Assembly: GCA_002478545.1 (NCBI GenBank)
Contig: DLOY01000054.1
Coordinates: 1 to 6,707, forward strand
Direction of reading: 5' to 3'
Length of the DNA: 6,707 nt
Source: Micrococcales bacterium UBA7472
GTDB taxonomy: Bacteria > Actinomycetota > Actinomycetes > Actinomycetales > Microbacteriaceae
The notes under the pieces were generated by a model. The model made no database searches. It was not told the DNA's origin and saw only the letters and a program-made list of their open reading frames with translations. Positions 4,890 through 6,707 of this stretch are shown here, piece after piece. Positions within the stretch are counted from its first letter, which is position 1, and every line of letters begins with the position of its first letter. The translations under genes and the position numbers were made by a program.

Positions 4890-6235
4890 GCCTTGGAACT
4901 CCTTGCACTTTGAACCAACTGTTCCGCTACCAAGAATGCTAGTTCGAGAGACTGCATGTGATTGAGTCTCGGGTCGCAAACTGACTCATAGCGCTCCTCA
5001 AGAGTGCTCTCGTCAATCATCTCCGAACCTCCGAGGCACTCTGCCACGTCGTCACCGGTCAGCTCGACATGAAGACCACCTGGGTGGGTTCCAAGCGCGC
5101 GATGCACTTCGAAGAATCCCATGACCTCATCCATCACATCGTCAAAGCGACGAGACTTGTAGCCATTCTTGGTGGTGATGCCGTTGCCGTGCATTGGATC
5201 CGTGATCCAAAGTGGAGTGGATCCGGACTCCTTTGCAGCTTCGATGAGCTTTGGTAGCTCGTCACGAATCTTTCCAGCACCCATGCGGCTAATCAAGGTC
5301 AAGCGACCCGGTTCACGCTCTGGGTCCAGCTTGTCAATCAGTCTCAGCACATCTTCTTTTGTAGAAGTAGGTCCAAGCTTCACACCAAGTGGGTTTCTGA
5401 CTCTGGAGAAAAAGTCAACGTGAGCACCGTCAAGCTGCCTGGTGCGCTCTCCAATCCAGATGAAGTGACCCGAGGTCACGTATGGCAGGTTGGTTCTGGA
5501 GTCGATGCGAGTCAGCGGTCGCTCGTAGTCAAACAGCAAGCCTTCATGAGACACAAAGAACTCCGTTGCTCGAAGTTCATTGGAATCAACTCCGCATGCC
5601 TGCATGAACTTCATCGCGCGATCAATGTCGGCCGCAATCGACTCGTACTTCTTGTTTGCCGGGTTATCGGTAAAGCCCTTGTTCCAGGCATGAACCTGGC
5701 GAAGATCAGCAAATCCGCCGGTGGTGAAGGCGCGAATCAGATTCAAGGTGCTGGCCGAGGTGTTGTAGGCCTGCAAAAGACGAGCAGGGTCATTCGTTCT
5801 GGACTGCTCAGTGAATTCATATCCATTCACAGCGTCACCGCGGTAGGCCGGCAGAGTTACACCCTCGCGGGTTTCAAAATCAGATGATCTTGGCTTGGCG
5901 AACTGGCCGGCCATTCGACCCATCTTGATAACCGGAAGCGATGAGCCATACATCAAAACAACGGCCATTTGAAGCACAGTCTTGATTCGGTTGCGGATCC
6001 GGTCAGCGGTAGCGTCAGCGAAGGTCTCCGCACAGTCGCCACCTTGAAGCAAAAAAGCATTTCCGCTCGCTGCGTCTGCCAAGCGGGAGCGCAAAGTGTC
6101 GACCTCACCGGCAAAGACCAAAGGAGGCTGCTTGGAAAGAGAAGACCTAGCCTCCGAGAGCGCCTCCTGGGAATACCAGGTGGGCTGCTGCTTTGCCTCA
6201 AGCTTTAGGTAATTGTCTAGTCCAAAGTCGTTCAT
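4886..6235 (-). CDS. aroG: 3-deoxy-7-phosphoheptulonate synthase, class II (DAHP synthase)
   Basis: Condenses phosphoenolpyruvate with erythrose 4-phosphate, the first step of the shikimate pathway to aromatic amino acids and chorismate; metal-dependent and cytoplasmic. The protein has 449 residues, close to the 462 of M. tuberculosis AroG (Rv2178c). Class II hallmarks are all present: QGGDCAETF with metal-ligand Cys68 (Cys87 in M. tuberculosis), KMGRMAGQFAKPRS with PEP-binding Arg107 (Arg126), SHEGLLFDYE, GERTRQLDGAHV, GVKLGPT, ISRMGAGK, DPMHGNG with the metal-binding His, GGLHVELTGDDVAECLGG with the metal-binding Glu, and CDPRLN with the metal-binding Asp. The ATG at 6235 is preferred over an upstream ATG at 6295 because AGGAGAGGGG (6241-6250) lies directly before it, homologues begin here, and the longer form would overlap plsC by 47 bases. 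It lies 13 bases after plsC and overlaps the Rv2175c-like gene by four bases. Confidence 0.97.
   Translation of the reverse strand: MNDFGLDNYLKLEAKQQPTWYSQEALSEARSSLSKQPPLVFAGEVDTLRSRLADAASGNAFLLQGGDCAETFADATADRIRNRIKTVLQMAVVLMYGSSLPVIKMGRMAGQFAKPRSSDFETREGVTLPAYRGDAVNGYEFTEQSRTNDPARLLQAYNTSASTLNLIRAFTTGGFADLRQVHAWNKGFTDNPANKKYESIAADIDRAMKFMQACGVDSNELRATEFFVSHEGLLFDYERPLTRIDSRTNLPYVTSGHFIWIGERTRQLDGAHVDFFSRVRNPLGVKLGPTSTKEDVLRLIDKLDPEREPGRLTLISRMGAGKIRDELPKLIEAAKESGSTPLWITDPMHGNGITTKNGYKSRRFDDVMDEVMGFFEVHRALGTHPGGLHVELTGDDVAECLGGSEMIDESTLEERYESVCDPRLNHMQSLELAFLVAEQLVQSARSSKA
4899..4904 (-). promoter_or_regulatory. Ribosome binding site of the Rv2175c-like gene, inside the aroG 3' end
   Basis: AAGGAG on the minus strand, nine bases before GTG 4889, is a near-consensus Shine-Dalgarno sequence. 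It lies within the last codons of aroG and fixes the downstream start, together with the GTGA overlap at 4886-4889. Confidence 0.75.
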
Positions 6236-6240
6236 CTCGA

Positions 6241-6250
6241 CCCCTCTCCT
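6241..6250 (-). promoter_or_regulatory. aroG ribosome binding site
   Basis: AGGAGAGGGG on the minus strand ends five bases before ATG 6235 and overlaps the TAG stop of the upstream acyltransferase gene. It selects the 449-residue form of the DAHP synthase. Confidence 0.75.
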
Positions 6251-6707
6251 ATCTCGCCAAACGGTTGCGAACCGTCGAGGCGTAGACGTCTTCATATTGC
6301 TGGCCCGAAAGTCTCATGATGTCGTAGACGATTCGGTCGGTGACAGCCCGCAGAACCGCGCGCTCACCATCCATGCCGGCAAAACGTGAGAAGTCGAGTT
6401 GGTCGCCCATGACCACGCCGACCCTTCTGATCTTTGGAATTGTTTGCCCAATTCGCTGCACCTTCTCGGTGTCAATCATGGCGACAGGAACTACTGGAAC
6501 CTTGGCCTGCAGCACCATGCGCGCAATACCCGTTCTGCCCCTGTAGAGCTTGCCATCGGGTGAACGAGTTCCCTCTGGGTAAATACCTAGCAGCAAACCT
6601 CGCTCCAAAACGCCAAGTCCAGTGTTAAGCGAGTCTTCAGATGCCTTGCCGCCAGAGCGGTCAATTGGCAGCTGGCCGGTGGCCTTGAAGAACCAGCGAG
6701 TGATAGC
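6249..6707 (-). CDS. 1-acyl-sn-glycerol-3-phosphate acyltransferase (PlsC family), C-terminal part
   Basis: Membrane-associated acyltransferase that likely transfers an acyl chain to lysophosphatidic acid or a related lysolipid in phospholipid synthesis. The frame is open from the right edge to TAG at 6251-6249, giving 152 residues; the N-terminus is outside the window. Family motifs are visible in order: block II, TGQLPIDRSGG, close to the edge; block III, the phosphate-binding YPEGTRSPDG; and block IV, VPVVPVAMI. The block I catalytic HxxxxD motif should lie just beyond the edge and cannot be checked. An internal TTG at 6608 is not a start, since the conserved domain continues upstream of it. 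It is the first visible gene of the plsC-aroG-Rv2175c-like operon, 13 bases before aroG. A plsC-type gene (Rv2182c) also lies near aroG in M. tuberculosis. Exact lipid substrate unknown. Confidence 0.9.
   Translation of the reverse strand, partial: AITRWFFKATGQLPIDRSGGKASEDSLNTGLGVLERGLLLGIYPEGTRSPDGKLYRGRTGIARMVLQAKVPVVPVAMIDTEKVQRIGQTIPKIRRVGVVMGDQLDFSRFAGMDGERAVLRAVTDRIVYDIMRLSGQQYEDVYASTVRNRLAR

Noticed and set aside
4554..4979. Longer Rv2175c-like reading from ATG 4979
   Set aside because: It would overlap aroG by 94 bases; GTG 4889 has AAGGAG at good spacing and a GTGA overlap with the aroG stop.
5420..5887. Plus-strand open frame of 155 codons inside aroG
   Set aside because: It is antisense to a strongly conserved enzyme, has no recognisable domain and no ribosome site that I could see; treated as a shadow frame.
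4886..6295. Longer DAHP synthase from ATG 6295
   Set aside because: It would overlap the acyltransferase gene end; ATG 6235 has a strong ribosome site and matches the family N-terminus.

Overview
The window is about 6.7 kb of chromosome from a moderate-GC actinobacterium. Every recognisable protein matches actinobacterial families: MraZ, RsmH, an FtsL-like protein and FtsI in the dcw (division and cell wall) order, a DUF3040 membrane protein, an IdsA-type prenyl synthase, an Rv2175c-type DNA-binding protein, a class II DAHP synthase and a PlsC-type acyltransferase. The compact genes, very short gaps and base composition below that of streptomycetes or mycobacteria suggest a streamlined relative, perhaps a small-genome Microbacteriaceae of the aquatic 'Luna' type. 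That placement is inference. There are no RNA genes, mobile elements, phage genes or CRISPR arrays.

Layout. Bases 1-2909 (minus strand, read right to left) hold mraZ, rsmH, ftsL and the first 300 codons of ftsI, the start of the dcw cluster. rsmH and ftsL overlap by one base, ftsL and ftsI are 6 bases apart, and a 115-base gap with an inverted repeat separates mraZ from rsmH. Upstream of mraZ lie three 10-base direct repeats (2931-2960), a likely MraZ autoregulatory operator. A rho-independent terminator (3011-3038) insulates the cluster from the DUF3040 gene (3057-3401, minus). A 57-base divergent intergenic region then carries overlapping promoters for the DUF3040 gene and for a plus-strand prenyl synthase (3459-4550), which appears to be expressed from a leaderless GTG-start mRNA. 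The prenyl synthase gene ends 3 bases from a converging minus-strand operon: plsC-like gene (partial, runs off the right edge), aroG and an Rv2175c-like gene, the last two sharing a GTGA stop/start overlap.

How the genes relate. The left block makes septal peptidoglycan machinery and its 16S rRNA methyltransferase under a MraZ switch. The right part supplies isoprenoid precursors, the first shikimate-pathway step and phospholipid acylation. The order (ftsI, ftsL, rsmH, mraZ, DUF3040, idsA, Rv2175c, aroG, plsC) is a compressed version of the Mycobacterium tuberculosis Rv2163c-Rv2182c region. One notable absence is a PknL-type kinase gene, which in M. tuberculosis lies next to Rv2175c. I see no clear undescribed system. 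The points most worth a second look are the MraZ operator array, the leaderless/divergent promoter pair and the kinase-less Rv2175c homologue.
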